This document shows positions 20,392-37,485 of a stretch of DNA of 64,000 bases, piece by piece. Within the stretch, counting starts at the first letter, position 1, and every line of letters starts with the position of its first letter. The translations under genes and the position numbers were made by a program. The notes below the pieces were generated by a model. That model was not told the DNA's origin. It did no database searches and saw only the letters and a list, made by a program, of their open reading frames with translations. The stretch comes from Drosophila pseudoobscura (lineage: Eukaryota; Arthropoda; Insecta; Diptera; Drosophilidae): assembly GCF_009870125.1 (NCBI RefSeq), contig NC_046681.1, forward strand, positions 22,023,001 to 22,087,000, written 5' to 3'.

Positions 20392-22982
20392 CTGTAATTA
20401 CGTGGCATTTAATATAAGACTACCTAAATGTATATATGTATAATTCTACTTTTAAACAATGGATCTACAGCTTCAAGCATGAAAACACAAATAAAATAAT
20501 ACAGAAATAAACTATTACCGAAAATTAGACAATTAAGTATCTTAGGTGTTATTATTTTATAAAAGTTTCCTGTGGTTTGTAGTCACAATTCCTCATTAAC
20601 AGGCTAACTCCTGATTTTTTAAGCCAAATTCTTGTCAAAAATCCAAAAACAGCCAACAAACAAACCCCAATTAACGGATCGCTTACCTTTATGTGCAGTC
20701 CATTTTTAAGCACTTGCCTCCAGGCCACATCCTTCTCTCCCAGAACATGTTTCACTTATTAACTAAGTTAAAAACAAATATCAAAATGGTCCGCCTACCA
20801 CCCATCCCTCCCCACAGATAAGTTAATTACCCCATTAAGTGGACCTGCAATAAATTCAACAAAATTAAAAAAGAAAACGAGTGAAACCCCCAGGCATTAA
20901 TGAGCTTGGTTTTTCCAATCCTCGGGCAACATTTTTATGGCTGTCAGTCAGCAAATAATTACCGCATATCCCGAAATAAAAAACCACAACCACAGGGCGG
21001 GAAAAGAATCCCTACTCTATCGTTTAATTGCCTGGCCCCTAATCAGATTTGAAGCTCGTTTAATTATTCCGCCCCCCGAGTACATAATTCATTAATCCAA
21101 ACTCAAATGAGGCGACAAATTTTCAGTCACTTAGCCAGAGAGAGCCCTCCTCCAGTGGGAAGTCTTGCGTTCGGCTCAACTCGTGGCACACCTGAGCAGC
21201 ATTTTAATTATGCAAATTTTCGACGAGAGCCTTGTTGATTAGAAAATCCGCAAAAGGAAAAACGTCAAACCCTTGACACCAGGACCACCAGGACTGAGGT
21301 GCATCCCAGCAGCCCTAAAGGCTTCAAATCAATCAATATGGAGAAGCAGGCTGGCCGGGCAGGGCAAGGCAAGGCCAGGGGGCAGAACAAACACATCCTC
21401 GTCCCCTAATGAATTTGGCAAACCACCAATTAGATGTTGAAAATTAATTGGCAATGCCTCGGGCCTGCCTCAAATTGCAAATGGATTTGAGGAGAGTTCA
21501 AGGAGCAGAAATCTGAGGTTCCCATTTGCCTTTGACAATGATGAGATGCTTATCAGAGAGGCTTCAGGACATTCTGAAAATTCTTCTTTCGACTACAAAT
21601 TTACTGCACTTTTGCGCTATTTTCTGGGAGTTTTTCTTCTTCTCTATTTCGCAGAACCTTTGTCAAGTGTCGCAAAAGTTTTTCCTTTTTTGCCAAGGCT
21701 AAATTTTCCTTACAAACTGTTTCCCCAAACGGATTGGAGGGAGGTCGGTCCATTGCCTAGGGGGTTTTGTTTTCCACCCGAAATGGTCGTTTGTCATTAA
21801 AGGTTTTTGCTATAAATTGTGTTTGAAATAAGAAAACAAGTTTGCGAATTGAAGTGTTGAATCTATGGAATGGGGATTGAGGGATAGGGATTGCTAGTTC
21901 CTTCCCAATTTATGCCCAAGGCAGCATAGATGTTGATTCTGTATAGAATTATATAGACACGATTTTGTGGTAGTCTCTTAACTAAACATTACATTAGTAT
22001 CTGTATTATTTCACTCACTAACAAGTATTAAAACTTCCTTTGATAATTTGTAGATGATTCCATTCAAAGTTTAAAATTTCCAGGCCAAAACATTATTCAA
22101 ACCCCCCACACTCTACCTCCACCTCTACGGTCCGGTACAGTCCACCACTTCACCTTTTCCAACTTTCTGCAGAGAGCCAAAACTTTTCTGACCAAAAACC
22201 GAAAAACTCTAAATCCTCAACTAACATTTTTAAGCATAACAAAGTACGACGAGATTTGGCGTATAAATCTTAACGCCGTTTTTGGTTTAGTCAGGCATTG
22301 CCCTCCCCCAAAAACGCTTATTATGTAGTTCAAAAAAGGGGTGGAAAGGGAAGGCACCCACAGACCAGGAGAGGATTGGTGGGGACTTTTGGCTGAGACT
22401 GAGGATGGGATGCCATGGTTGGCTTTGTCCCAAGGGCTTTCTAGTTTTTCGGGACGCTGCGACGATGACTGCAACTTTTTCTATTGACTTAATGCAGTTG
22501 GAAAGTGCAACGAAGTGTTGGCTGTAGATTTTCTACAAAAGGCACGGCACTCTTTGAACTTGGGACACAGAAAACTTTAAAGCATTGGAGAACAGAGCCA
22601 GAGAAGAGAAATAACAGAATTGAAGCTTTGTGATATCATTCTTAAATCATTACAACATTTGAATATTCCGCTCATCCGAAAGTGCTGATGGATGCTAGAC
22701 CCTTAAGTAAATTCTTAGAGATTTTAGTTCACCAAAGGGTTGAATAGAAATGGGCTTCTGGTATAATGCTAAGGGCTCAAACTGCTCATACAGATCACTG
22801 GAGACTGTACTATAAAAAACATTACTTCTAAAGATCAATAGTTTTAGGAACCAAAGTTAACTTTAGCAAGAATTTTTCTATTGTTTATGAAGCTCAAACT
22901 TTGGGATCTCAGTTACCCAAGGAAAATCTTTCACTTACCCAAAAACAAAATGTAACTTCATCCTCCGTCCCGTCCCCCTTCA
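20392..22982. other. intergenic, no gene supported
   Basis: AT-rich sequence with no convincing exon except possibly the missing 5' part of the gene ending at 19979. No repeat or mobile element recognised. Confidence 0.45.
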
Positions 22983-23993
22983 ATGACCCGAAAATGGCAC
23001 CTATTGGCTCTTGGGCTTGTCCTGGGACTGACCACTGTCTGTGCCTCCTTTGTGGCAGGTTTTTACTCCCATCACGAGATCGCCAGTCGAAGACTGCAGC
23101 AGTTGATACAAGAAGATCCCTATGCCTACTACATTAGTCCCAAAATCTATAAAGTGGTAAGGGGAGAATTCCTCGCCAGAATCTATCAATCATTATCACC
23201 CTTATGCAAGTAGTTTTCTTTCTTTAGAACTAAAGATGAAGCTGATCATCGACTGAGGCAGATCATGAAGTATGGTTTCCCGGGTCTGGATGATTTACGG
23301 CTGTACAGTGACTTTGTGCTATCCTACGATCGACGGAATCGTGTGGCCCATTGGGTGTGCGAGCATCTGCAGGTGGACGCACTGCAGTCCGGCCAAGTGA
23401 GTCGACAACGTGCCTCGTATCGACCGGATCTGAGTGTGCCCTCGAATTTCCGATCAACCCTGGCGGATTATCATCGCTCTGGCTTCGACCGTGGTCATCT
23501 GGCGGCAGCTGGCAATCATCGCGGACTCCAGAGCCACTGCAACGAAACCTTCTTCCTGACGAACATAGCACCACAAATAGGTCGCGGCTTCAATAGTGGG
23601 GCTTGGAACAAACTGGAGATCTATGTGAGGGATCTAACCCTTCGCTTTGGATCGGTGTACGTCTGCACGGGTCCTCTGTACAAGCCCAAGCAGCGAACGG
23701 GAGGCAAACTCAGCGTGGAGTTCGAGATGATTGGCTTGAATATGGTGGCAGTGCCAACGCACTTCTTCAAGGTCATCATTGTGGAGTCGAAGCTGCCTCT
23801 GGGCAAACCCTATATGGAGGGTTACGTTCTGCCCAACACTGCCCTTCCAGATGGACTCAATTTGCGCTCTTTCCTCTGTGATATCCGGGAGATTGAACAC
23901 TATGCGGGTCTGAAGTTCTTCGATGGTATCAGAAATGCAATTTTCGCCAGCAATTATCCAAGGGAGTCTCAAGTGTTTCGAGATTTCGGTTAA
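22983..23993 (+). CDS. EndoG-like DNA/RNA non-specific endonuclease
   Basis: Exon 1 (22983-23156) and exon 2 (about 23262-23993) join in phase 0 to give about 301 residues. The N-terminus is a hydrophobic leader or membrane anchor (HLLALGLVLGLTTVCASFVAGFY), as in EndoG, where it targets mitochondria. The nuclease core has IMKYGFPGLDDL, LSYDRRNRVAHWVCEHL and the catalytic DRGH motif (about 134-137, His general base), followed by NETFFLTNIAPQ with the metal-binding Asn. The stronger polypyrimidine acceptor at 23227 is out of phase, so the AG before ATCATG was chosen. Flies have one general EndoG and several testis-specific paralogues (Tengl1-4). This divergent sequence in a male-type cluster is more likely one of the latter, which is inference. 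Confidence 0.88.
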
Positions 23994-24338
23994 CAAATAA
24001 TCCGAGGGGGAAAAAATCAGTTGGCAAAATTGTATACAATTCCATATTCTATTCTAATGAAAAGACTGGCTTCGTTTTTTGGGGCTTTTCTGCAACAGGA
24101 GGTGTCTCGAGGGCTCCATTAGGAGCGATTCGTATGAGATCTCTAGACACGAGGTGGATATGCGAATTTTCGTGTCGGATATCCCGATGTGCTTGTGCTG
24201 AGCGTTGGTTCCATGGAGATGGGTAAGGTCTTCAAGTGCGTTAGTTGGAACGCACGTGGCGTTCAAAACGCGGGAAAGTTGTTCGGCATACACTAACTAA
24301 ACAAATGTTCTTATACTCACACGCCGGTTCCATTGCAG

Positions 24339-24452
24339 GTTAAGCGATCATTGTTTCCGCATCAAAGACTAAGGATAAACAAGGATCTGCAGCCAATGAT
24401 CGAGATTTTACAAATAGTAACTAACATCATCTCAGAGATGCAATCGAATAAG
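24339..24452 (+). other. candidate orphan coding exon
   Basis: A strong acceptor (GGTTCCATTGCAG) precedes 38 open codons with good protein character (RSLFPHQRLRINKDL, then ILQIVTNIISEMQSNK), ending at a GT donor. Upstream (24058-24300) short protein-like stretches occur in more than one frame and none joins cleanly, so this may be part of a decayed gene between the nuclease and Sec24CD. A minus-strand 79-codon frame at 24054-24293 has no ATG start. Confidence 0.3.
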
Positions 24453-24598
24453 GTGACGCGTAAAATGATCTGCCCTTTTTATTTCAAATTTTTAATTGTT
24501 TTTGTAATTTGACTTTTGCAAAATTTAGTGTGCATACAATTAGCAAACAATTGGAATTTTGATATTTTTTCATTAATTTATAATTATAAACAGATATG

Positions 24599-24787
24599 GC
24601 CACGTGACGTCACAAATTGTTGTTTACATTACACGCACCACCTCTACACGCAACTACATTGCGCTAACAGCACGCCGTGTTAGTTAACAGAGACAGCGAA
24701 CAGCTGATTGGCTTGCCAGTCACCCCGCACAGACGACAACTTTACGTGGCAAGCAGCAAAAAAAATCGAATTAGGGAACTGACGTGG
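24599..24787 (+). promoter_or_regulatory. cluster of three ACGT-core bZIP sites upstream of Sec24CD
   Basis: GCCACGTGACGTCA (24599-24612) combines an E-box and a palindromic CRE. ACGTGGCA (24744-24751) is the reverse complement of the CrebA-type TGCCACGT. TGACGTGG (24780-24787) matches the UPR element bound by XBP1. All lie 240-425 bp before the Sec24CD ATG. CrebA is known to activate secretory-pathway genes in flies, so this is a coherent regulatory signal. Binding itself is inferred. Confidence 0.6.
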
Positions 24788-25023
24788 AAGTTCCTTTTTG
24801 CTTCAAACTATTTTCGCTTTTAATTGCTATCCCTGTGCCGTGGCCAAGGAAAGTTCCAGCGGAACGCTTGAAGGGCATCCAGCAGCGGCAGTCAGTGGAA
24901 AGAAAGTGGCCCAAACAAGCCAGGAAATTGTGTTTTTGCCTTGGCGAACTTTGAGCTGCTGTCAATTTCTTTTCTCTCTGTGTGTGTGAAAGTTGTTGTC
25001 TGTTTTATCTGTGGGCCAAAAGT

Positions 25024-28000
25024 ATGAATCCGAATATGTACGGGCCGCCGCCTACGCAATTCCAGCCACAGCAGCAGCCACAATATGCAGCAGCACCGCC
25101 GCCAGTGGGTGCGGGAGGTGCACCTGCTGGTTGGCCCCCTCAACAGCAGCAGCAGCCGCAACAACAGCAGCAACCACAGTATGGAGCTCCACCCCCATCG
25201 TCGGCCCCACAAACGTACCTCAATGGCAACTATCAGCAGCAGGTAAAATACATCATTAAATTTATATTCAAAGAATCTTCCCTTGGGTCGTGGATTGGGG
25301 ACTGTTCAATCCCTCCACTGATAAGCCTTCATTCATTAAAGAGGTCAAGATTCGATTCCGTAATGAGTGGAAGAGTGGAAGCTGTGCTTCGAGATAACGA
25401 AAATATAATTGAAATTGCTTTAACATGTTCTCCGATGCTCAACGATTCTCCTTCTTCCAGCTGGCCACGTCGATGGGCGGCCTTAATGTGGGTGGTGGTG
25501 GGGTGCCTGCGCCGCCTCTGAAGGCTGCCCAGCAGCAGGCCCCTCCCGCCGGTCAGGGTGCACAGCCGCCGCCGCCAACGGGTTTCAATCAATTCAATTC
25601 GAATGCGTCTCTGCCTCCGACCAACAATAATAATGCTTTTGCTGCGCCGCCGCCTGCCAGTGGAGGAGGAGCAGGCTATGCCAATGGACCAACAACCGGT
25701 GCTCCTCCACCGGGTACCAATACCCCGCAGAGCGTGGCCAGTGGCATCAATCAGATGAGCCTGAACAGCGGCCATTTGTCCGGATTGCCCCATATGCCGC
25801 CGCCCAAGTCAGCTACGCCCCAATCCGCAGGAGGAGCTGCGCCGCCGCCATCCCTGGGAGCGCCAGGAGCTCAACCAGCTGGAGGACCCTTTGGTGCGAG
25901 CACCTCAAGACCCGGCCAGCCTCTGTTGCCGCCGGGAGCAGGTGCCCCGCCAACATATACGCAAGCAGGATTGCCGCCTCAGTCGCAGACGGGATTGCCG
26001 CCCATGCAGCAGGCCGGTTTGCCACAGCAGTCGGGTCTGCCGCCCATGCAGCAACCGGGATTGCCACCGCAGTCTCAGGCAGGTCTGCCGCCGCCACTGC
26101 AGCAACCTGGATTGCCGCCGCAACCACAGCCAGGAGCATCCTTTGGGACACCACAGCAGCAGCAACCAGGAACGTCCTTTGGGACACCACAGCAGCAACC
26201 AGGAGCACCGCAGCCGGGTGGCTTCCCAGGCAGCTATCCAGGCGGTCCACCACCGCTTCCCGGTCAACAATCGGCGGTACCTCCACAATTTGGAGCGCCA
26301 CAAACTGGTGGATATCCTGGACAGCAGCAGTCAGGATATCCCCCACAGCCTGGACAACAGGCAGCAGCACCAGGATATCCTCCGCAGCCCGGCTACCCTA
26401 CACAGCCCGGACAGCAGCCTGGAGCCCTGGGATATCCCCCACAACCCGGACAGCAGTCCATGCCGGGCTATCCCCCGCAACCTGGACAACAGCCTGGAGC
26501 GCCAGGATACCCACCGCAACCAGGCGGCTATCCAGGGCAGCCAGGACAGCAGCAACGTCCTGGCTTTAATGTGAGTGTGAAATGCCATTCCTTGGAATCT
26601 CTAAATCACCTGCCAATCCTTTTTTTCAGCAACCTCCGATGCCTGGAGCCGGCAACATGTACCAACAGGCACCGCAGCAACGCCGTCTGGATCCCGACCA
26701 AATGCCGAATCCCATTCAAGTGATGATTGAGAACCAGAGGCTAGCCGGTGGGCCGTTTGTCACCAATCAGCCGGGTCTGCTGCCGCCGCTGGTGACGACC
26801 AAATTTGTGGTGCACGATCAGGGCAATTCGTCGCCGAGATACTTGCGCTCATCGCTGTACTGCATCCCCAATACGGGTGACATACTGAAGACCACGGCTC
26901 TGCCCTTGACGCTGAACATCTCGCCGCTGGCACGCATTGCAAAGGGAGAGCTGGAGCCGCCGATTGTGAACTTTGGCGATATGGGACCCATTCGCTGCAA
27001 TCGCTGCAAGGCATACATGTCGCCCAATATGCAGTTTGTGGATGCAGGACGCCGTTTCCAGTGTCTGATGTGCAAGGTTTCATCGGAGGGTGAGCGCCGA
27101 AGGACCTTAAGGAATGTATTCATGTATTCTAATGATTGTTGTTTTCCCTTCTTTGGCAGTCCATCCCGATTACTATCAGCATTTGGATCACACAGGACAG
27201 CGTGTGGATAAGCATGAAAGACCTGAACTGCTGCTGGGAACCTACGAATTTCTGGCCACCAAGGATTACTGTCGTGTAAGCGAATGAAGCCCACAAGGCC
27301 ATGCAGTCTTTTCTTCATGGTTTTATCTCTATCCCAAAACAGAACAATGTCCAGCCAGAGGTTCCTGCATTTATCTTCATCATTGATGTATCCTACAATA
27401 CAGTCAAATCGGGCTTGGTCCATCTGCTGTGCGCCCAAATCAAGAACATACTCAAGCACCTGCCGGTGGATCAGGGCCAGGATAAGTCCAAGGTGCGCGT
27501 GGGTTTCATCACCTACAACAGCACCGTGCACTTCTACAACATCAAGAGCAACCTCGCCCAGCCCCAGATGATGGTGGTGGGCGATGTCCAGGAGATGTTT
27601 ATGCCGCTATTGGATGGTTTCCTCTGCCATCCAGAGGAATCTGCAGCCGTCATTGATGCTCTGATGGAGGAGATACCGCGCATGTTTGCAGACACCAAGG
27701 AAACTGAAACAATTCTCTATCCGGCCATTCAAGCGGGTCTGGAGGCCCTCAAAGCCTCCAATGCGGCGGGCAAGCTGCTCGTGTTCAACTCCACCCTGCC
27801 CATTGCCGAGGCACCGGGAAAACTAAAGAATCGCGATGACCGGAAGCTCCTGGGCACCGACAAAGAGAAGACTGTGCTGACGCCACAGACCACGGCGTAC
27901 AATACGCTCGGACAGGAGTGCGTGCAGCAGGGGTGCTCGGTGGATTTGTTTGTCTTTAATAATGCGTACATCGACATTGCCACCATTGGACAGGTGGCCC

Positions 28001-29271
28001 GCCTGACGGGAGGGGAGGTGTACAAGTACACCTACTTCCAGGCGGATGTGGATGGCCAGCGTTTGATCGAAGACATCATCAAGAACGTCTCGCGACCGAT
28101 TGCTTTTGATGCGGTTATGCGTGTGAGGACATCGGCGGGCATACGACCCACAGAGTTCTTTGGACACTTTTACATGTCCAATACAACGGATGTGGAACTG
28201 GCCAGTATTGGTGGGTGCACGCCTCCTTCTAAATTATCAATTTCTAAGCTTAATCGAACCCTTTTTACAGATGCCACCAAGTCTGTGAGCATTGAGATCA
28301 AACACGATGACAAGCTGCCGCCAGAAGAGAACGTCTATGTGCAGGTGGCCCTGCTGTATACCTCGTGCAGTGGCCAGCGTCGTCTGCGTGTCCTTAATCT
28401 CGCTCTGCGCGTGACCACCACCATTGCGGATGTATTCAAGAGCTGCGATCTGGATGCCATTATGCTGTTCTTTGCGAAGCAGGCCTGCTTCAAGCTAATG
28501 GAGCACACACCCAAACAGGTCAAGGATAACCTAATCCATCGTTCGGCACAGATTTTGGCCTGCTATCGCAAGCACTGCACTTCGCCCACATCCGCGGGAC
28601 AATTGATTCTGCCCGAGTGCCTCAAGCTGTTGCCGCTGTATGCCTCGTGCCTGCTCAAGAACGATGCGATATCGGGTGGCTCTGACATGACGCTGGACGA
28701 TCGCTCGTTTGTCATTCAGTTTGTGCTCTCGATGGATCTGAATATGTCTGTGAACTATCTGTATCCCAGATTCATTCCCATACACAATGTCAGTGCAGAG
28801 GAGACGGAGCTGCCGACACCAGTGCGCTGCACGCACGAGAAGATCACAGAGGATGGCGCCTATATACTGGAGAACGGTGTGCATTTGTTCATTTGGCTGG
28901 GTCAGTCGCTGTCCCAGAACTTTGTGCAGTCCGTGTTTGGAGTCCAGGGACTGCAGCAGTTGGCTCTCGAGAGGTTCAACATTACAGCGGAGACGCCACT
29001 GGCGCGACGCATCACTGATATTCTCGAGCAAATTATGCAGGAACGCTCGCGCTATATGAGGGTAAGGAAATCTCTCTTTTAAGGTTCCCCTAAGCAAAAG
29101 GATACATTTCTTTAATCTCTTTCTTGACAGATCACTTGGCTGCGACAGAACGACAAACTGGAGAGCGTGTTCCGGCATTTCCTCATCGAGGATCGGGGCA
29201 CCGATGGCTCTGCCAGCTATGTGGATTTCCTCTGTCACATGCACAAGGAGATCAAGGATCTGTTAAGTTAG
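25024..29271 (+). CDS. Sec24CD: Sec24CD, COPII coat cargo-adaptor subunit (ghost)
   Basis: Seven exons (25024-25242, 25461-26570, 26630-27089, 27160-27275, 27343-28210, 28271-29061, 29131-29271) join in frame to 1234 residues. The first about 500 residues are a Pro/Gln/Gly-rich disordered arm with [15 protein letters not shown]-type repeats. Next come the Sec24 zinc finger (RCNRCKAYM...QCLMCK, CxxC-x18-CxxC), the trunk ([17 protein letters not shown]), beta-barrel ([16 protein letters not shown]), helical domain ([28 protein letters not shown]) and the gelsolin-like end, finishing [19 protein letters not shown]. These blocks match vertebrate SEC24C/D rather than A/B. It pairs with Sec23 and captures cargo at ER exit sites. 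The start was chosen at MNPNMYG, the family start; 14 open codons upstream lie in the leader. Its promoter carries a bZIP site cluster. Confidence 0.97.
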
Positions 29272-32200
29272 CACGTAGGCTACACGTACAAGCTGCCCGC
29301 CGCAGCTGCCTCCTCCAGCGGTGGACGGGACTGGTCCGATAGCTACTCCCAGAATCGGGCACGTATGCGACGGCTATCGTCCATGCGCAGTCGCTTTGGC
29401 AAGTGAGGAGGAGTATATGGAGTATGTGCGTGGCACGCGGCATGTGGCCTCGTGTGGAGTGAAGCAGGAGCTGGAACTTCAATTATATCTACATATAAAT
29501 ACATATACATCTATAAATATATTTAATTAATTGCTATCATTTCGAGCGTATCAAATCTTCCATTAATTTTATTAAAGTTTTCACATTTTCCACATTGTTT
29601 CCAACAAATTTCCCGTCGATCTATAAATTCTTGAACGCCCAGGGCCTTTAAAAAATGAAACATTTGTAAAACGAGGCCAACAACTAGCAAAATTTTACTC
29701 TCTTATTAAATTCCATAAATATTTAAAACAAAAATGTAATTTAAAATTACTTGCAAATTTCCTACCACACTTGAGATCGTTTAGGATGAGGATTCAATTG
29801 ATGATAGATCATGATTTAGAGTTTTTAGAGTGTTTTTCCCCCCATCACACGTATTTTTTTTGTATTTTTAATCTTTTGTCAATCATTTTGTGTGCGCTGC
29901 GCCCTGCTTTTTATCCACTACTTAATGTAACTCAAACTATTATTATTATTATAACATAAATGTTTTGATGTGAGAACTACTATAATTCTATGCTATACTG
30001 CCCCCCCTCCCTACTCACACTACACCCAGTCCTTCTCCCCAGACAGAAAAGCAAAAACGAAAAATATATTACTGAAAATGAAAAAAGAAAACCGGAATAA
30101 AAACTCTTTAATAAAAACACAAAATTCGCTAGAAAATTGTTTTTTTTTAGATAGAATATTTTGATATAAGATAGTGGTGGATTCTGAAGGAGGGGAAGTC
30201 TTTATAGATATTAAATCTGTCTTAAATTTTCAAACGAAAGATGCGAGTGTTCGTATGTGGAGTATGGGGAGTGCGATTGATGTTCGTCTAAAGGACATTT
30301 ATGCTGGGCTTTGTATTCCATAAATGATAGCATATGATTCGTTCGGTCGATCTTAAAGCGTATTAAAGATAAAATTATTAAGGAATTAAATCCCTTAAAA
30401 TAATAATTCTGTAAAATAGTTTTGAACTTAAGATCGTCTATATGAGATGTTGGGCTGGCTAGAGCTAGCAAGTTGATGGATAAAATTTAATAATTATAGA
30501 AAAGATATCCATAAATATTTAGGTGTGTATATCGGTTGAGGTACTGTCTGAAATACATCTTTTATCCTACGTATCCTGTTCTGTAAATTATCAAAAAATT
30601 CAGAGTTAATCTTAGTACTTCTTAAAAATCTTAACATAGTTTCATTGATGAAATATCTTAGAAACATTTATGCATATATATATATATATATTGTCTAGAT
30701 AATATTTCGGAGCTTTGTTCTTTCTAAATAAAACTTTTGGATACATTTAGAACCCTTCATACAAAACCTCTCGCCATAAAGGTCCTCAATGGGCTATAAT
30801 TAAATAAACTATTGTACTCGCTTTCTAAATAGAGATTGAATAAGCTGCCATCCAGCTGCTATCCAAAAAGGTAGCCCTGTTTCATTTCGTTTCGTTGTAA
30901 AGACCTCATATCCTCATATTTGAGTATTTGAGAGACTCCAGATCTTCCAGGCTTGCCCTGTACTATAAGAAGTATGTGGATGTGTAATTACATCTATTAT
31001 ATGGTGTAGATCCTAGTGATTGCATAGAGTAAAATGTATAGCTCCTCCGAATATCTACACACGAGTAACTTCTGAAAATATACAAGAACCCTCCCTAGAT
31101 CTAGCCATTTAAAGGTCCTCATCCAAGCATAGCAAGTACTAAAGGAAATTGGTATGTGTATGCCCCAAGTATTATGTATCAGGAATGAAATATATCGATC
31201 CCCGAATTCGCATAAATGGGTAGAATTTTGCAAAGTTGCATATACATATTCGTTTTATATGGTATGTATGTATATATATATTGTATTATATATTTTATTA
31301 GGCCTTTAAATATCTAAGAATTATTATTATTTGACGTGCACATTTTACATTTACATAGATTGGGTTTTTTTTCGTACTCTTTTTTTGTTTGTTTGTTTAT
31401 TTTTTTGTCTCTTCTAAATTTAATATTTTGTTTTCTTCTTTTTCTTGTATATATTATGTTTTTATTTTTATTTTTTAACATTTAGAAAAGGTTTTCTCTT
31501 TAGCATTTAGAAAATGTTTTTTTTATCTTTCATCAATTTTAATGTTCCCGAAATTCAATAACAATTTAAAATAAAATAAAAAGGTTTCCTAAGATGAATG
31601 TCTCTGCGAGTGTTTCTGTCTGTCTGTTCTTCTGTGTGTGTGTCTGGGGCAGGTGCACATATACTTTTGTGTGTAGCTGTACTTATAATTCAATTTAAAC
31701 AAAAAGCGAAAGTGCGGAATTTAATAAACGTTTTGAACTGATACTCCGCCTGGCAATCACAAATTAAATTGATAATAAACAACACACACAATTTTGGGGG
31801 GACATTAAAAAATATGTATATATATAAAGTATGTATGGTATGTGTAGGATATAGTAGGATCGTCAGACAAAAATATAGATTTGCACGGGGCGGGGGTGGG
31901 GGCTGTAGAGTTTTGCACGGCACTTACAATTAGGTGTTACAGTTTATAATTACAAAAACATTGCCATAGCTCCTATCTCTTGCGATCTGCTTCGACCTCC
32001 TGCACTCTCGTCAATCTCTCTCTCCCGAGCTACACCTCAAAGGTTAACTGATTTTTTTTTCTGTTTCGATTTATACTCAAGTCACATACTCTGGAACACA
32101 GCTTATTAAATATTTTTGTGGTTTTTGTTTTTTGTTTAGAAAAGAACTTCAACTATTGGCTAGCATATCGTTTCGTTTATTCGGAATAATTGTTGAATAC

Positions 32201-32515
32201 GTAAAAGAAATATTTAACCGAAAGGTGAAAGGATCTGTTGATTGGATACTGTTTCGAATTTTGCAGCTTCTTTATATCGTTTATATATAGATGGTATATC
32301 TTTTATGGCTGCTCTTCTTCTGGGGGGTTGCTTAAAGTATAACATATATATTGATATTGATTGAAACTGAATGGAGGAGTCCCAGTCACAGCAAAAGTTT
32401 CGTTTCTTAAACAAAAAGCAGCAAAATGTATTCCAGATCTGTGTGTGTGTGTGTGTGTGGGTCTGTGTTTTTCTTGTGTGTGTGTGTGCTGTTGAGAGGA
32501 GTGGTGTCCCACATC
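29272..32515. other. convergent 3' regions of Sec24CD and sauron
   Basis: AT-rich DNA with no supported gene. ATTAAA at 29571-29576 and AATAAA near 30097 are candidate Sec24CD poly(A) signals. 31,300-31,560 is very T-rich on + strand (A-rich for the sauron transcript). TA runs occur at about 30676 and 31272, and a TG microsatellite at 32440-32487 borders the sauron stop. Confidence 0.5.
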
Positions 32516-36270
<3,755 letters not shown>

Positions 36271-37134
36271 TTTCTGATGGAAGCTACTAATGTGATGATG
36301 ATGTTGTTGTTAATGCTGGCTGTGGCTGCTGCTGCTGCTTCTGCCTGCTGGTTGTTCTTTTTGTGTGTGTGGCACAAATTGCTGACTCGTCGGCTGCTGC
36401 GGGGATGGTGGTTAGCCTGTTTACAGAGTGTGCGTTTTGCTGTACGCGCGCGTGTATCTGTAAATTTGGTGTGTTGTGTTGTTATTTCTGCTTCTTTATG
36501 CCCCCGAACTTTTCTCTGCTTTTCGCACACACGCACTTTTCACTTCTTGCACTAGAATGCACTCTACTCTCCCAAAAACTGCGTAGTCGTCGGGGCTCTC
36601 GTTGCTTGTATACCGTTTACTTTGCCAATATAACTCTGTAATTTAATATAATTTAACTACACATCCTAAATCTTTAATCGCATATCCTTGCGTTTGCTTT
36701 AATTATAAATCTTGCGCAAAATAAGCTTTTTTATTTGTGTCTTTTGTCGTCGCTTCTGTTTCTTCGACGTGACATTTTCTTGCCTAGTGTTGGAAAGCGT
36801 GTCAAACAGTGGGCTTAAACTCGAACTAATTCCCAATTTAATTGAAAGCTAATAACTTACTATGATATTTTATATTAAATTAGTATATAAAACACGCAGA
36901 TTTGTACAATTTAATGAATATTTAGGCAGCGCTCAACAGCTGTTTGGCCAGGGTTGTAGGATGGTTTGCTATTTTTCACCTGCTATCGATAGTGCAATCG
37001 TTGTGATTGCCAGCTCTAGTAGAATCCCTGTGTGTGTGTGTATAATAAAAACATTGGGCAGCTGAAGGATTTTCGTAAATTTTCTATTGTTTTCATTGCA
37101 TTAGTCACTGCCACGCCCACTTGACGCTGTAACC
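36271..37134. promoter_or_regulatory. divergent promoter region, sauron / Protein C10 homologue
   Basis: The two genes start head to head. A perfect DRE TATCGATA at 36984-36991 lies about 145 bp before the Protein C10 ATG. An ACGTGAC bZIP-like core at 36768-36774 lies on the sauron side. TGC/GCTGCTG repeats near 36320-36345 fall in the sauron leader. Confidence 0.55.
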
Positions 37135-37485
37135 ATGTCGTATTTGTCCAACTTCAACAACGAGAATGCCAAGCAAATACTCATGGACATCATCCGGTGT
37201 GTGAATCAGCCGGACAACTCGAAAAAGTTATCCGAGGCCAAGGCATCCGCTGGCAAGGAGATGATGCTAATGATGCAGCACGTCTTTCCACTGGTCATGC
37301 AGCTGCAGCTGGAGGTAATCAAGAGCCATGGCTTTCCCGGCAACCGCGAGGGCCTGGTGCAGTTCTCGCAGCTCATACGGGAAATGGAACGCGATGATAT
37401 GGAAATTGCACGCCTGCGCAGTCAGATTCGGGCCATCTACCTTCCGCCCATAGCTATAAATACCACAAATGATATACTGATTTAA
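37135..37485 (+). CDS. Protein C10 (C12orf57) homologue
   Basis: A single exon of 116 residues. AKQILMDIIRCVNQPDNSKKLSEAKASAGKEMMLMMQHVFPLVMQLQLEVIKSHGF... follows the vertebrate Protein C10 pattern (AKVVLAEVIQAF, MQHVLPVATQIQQEVIKAYGF in human) through to a LPP motif near the C-terminus (AIYLPP; human ALFLPP). It is a small all-helical protein of poorly known biochemical role. Human mutations cause Temtamy syndrome. It starts head to head with sauron and is followed by AATAAA at 37764-37769. There is no signal peptide or membrane segment. Confidence 0.85.
   Translation: MSYLSNFNNENAKQILMDIIRCVNQPDNSKKLSEAKASAGKEMMLMMQHVFPLVMQLQLEVIKSHGFPGNREGLVQFSQLIREMERDDMEIARLRSQIRAIYLPPIAINTTNDILI

Noticed and set aside
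20552-20755. 67-codon minus frame with hydrophobic core as first exon of the gene ending at 19979
   Set aside because: It begins with GTG, not ATG, and its donor does not join the next exon in phase.
25813-26370. 185-codon minus frame in Sec24CD
   Set aside because: Antisense of the Pro/Gln-rich repeat arm.
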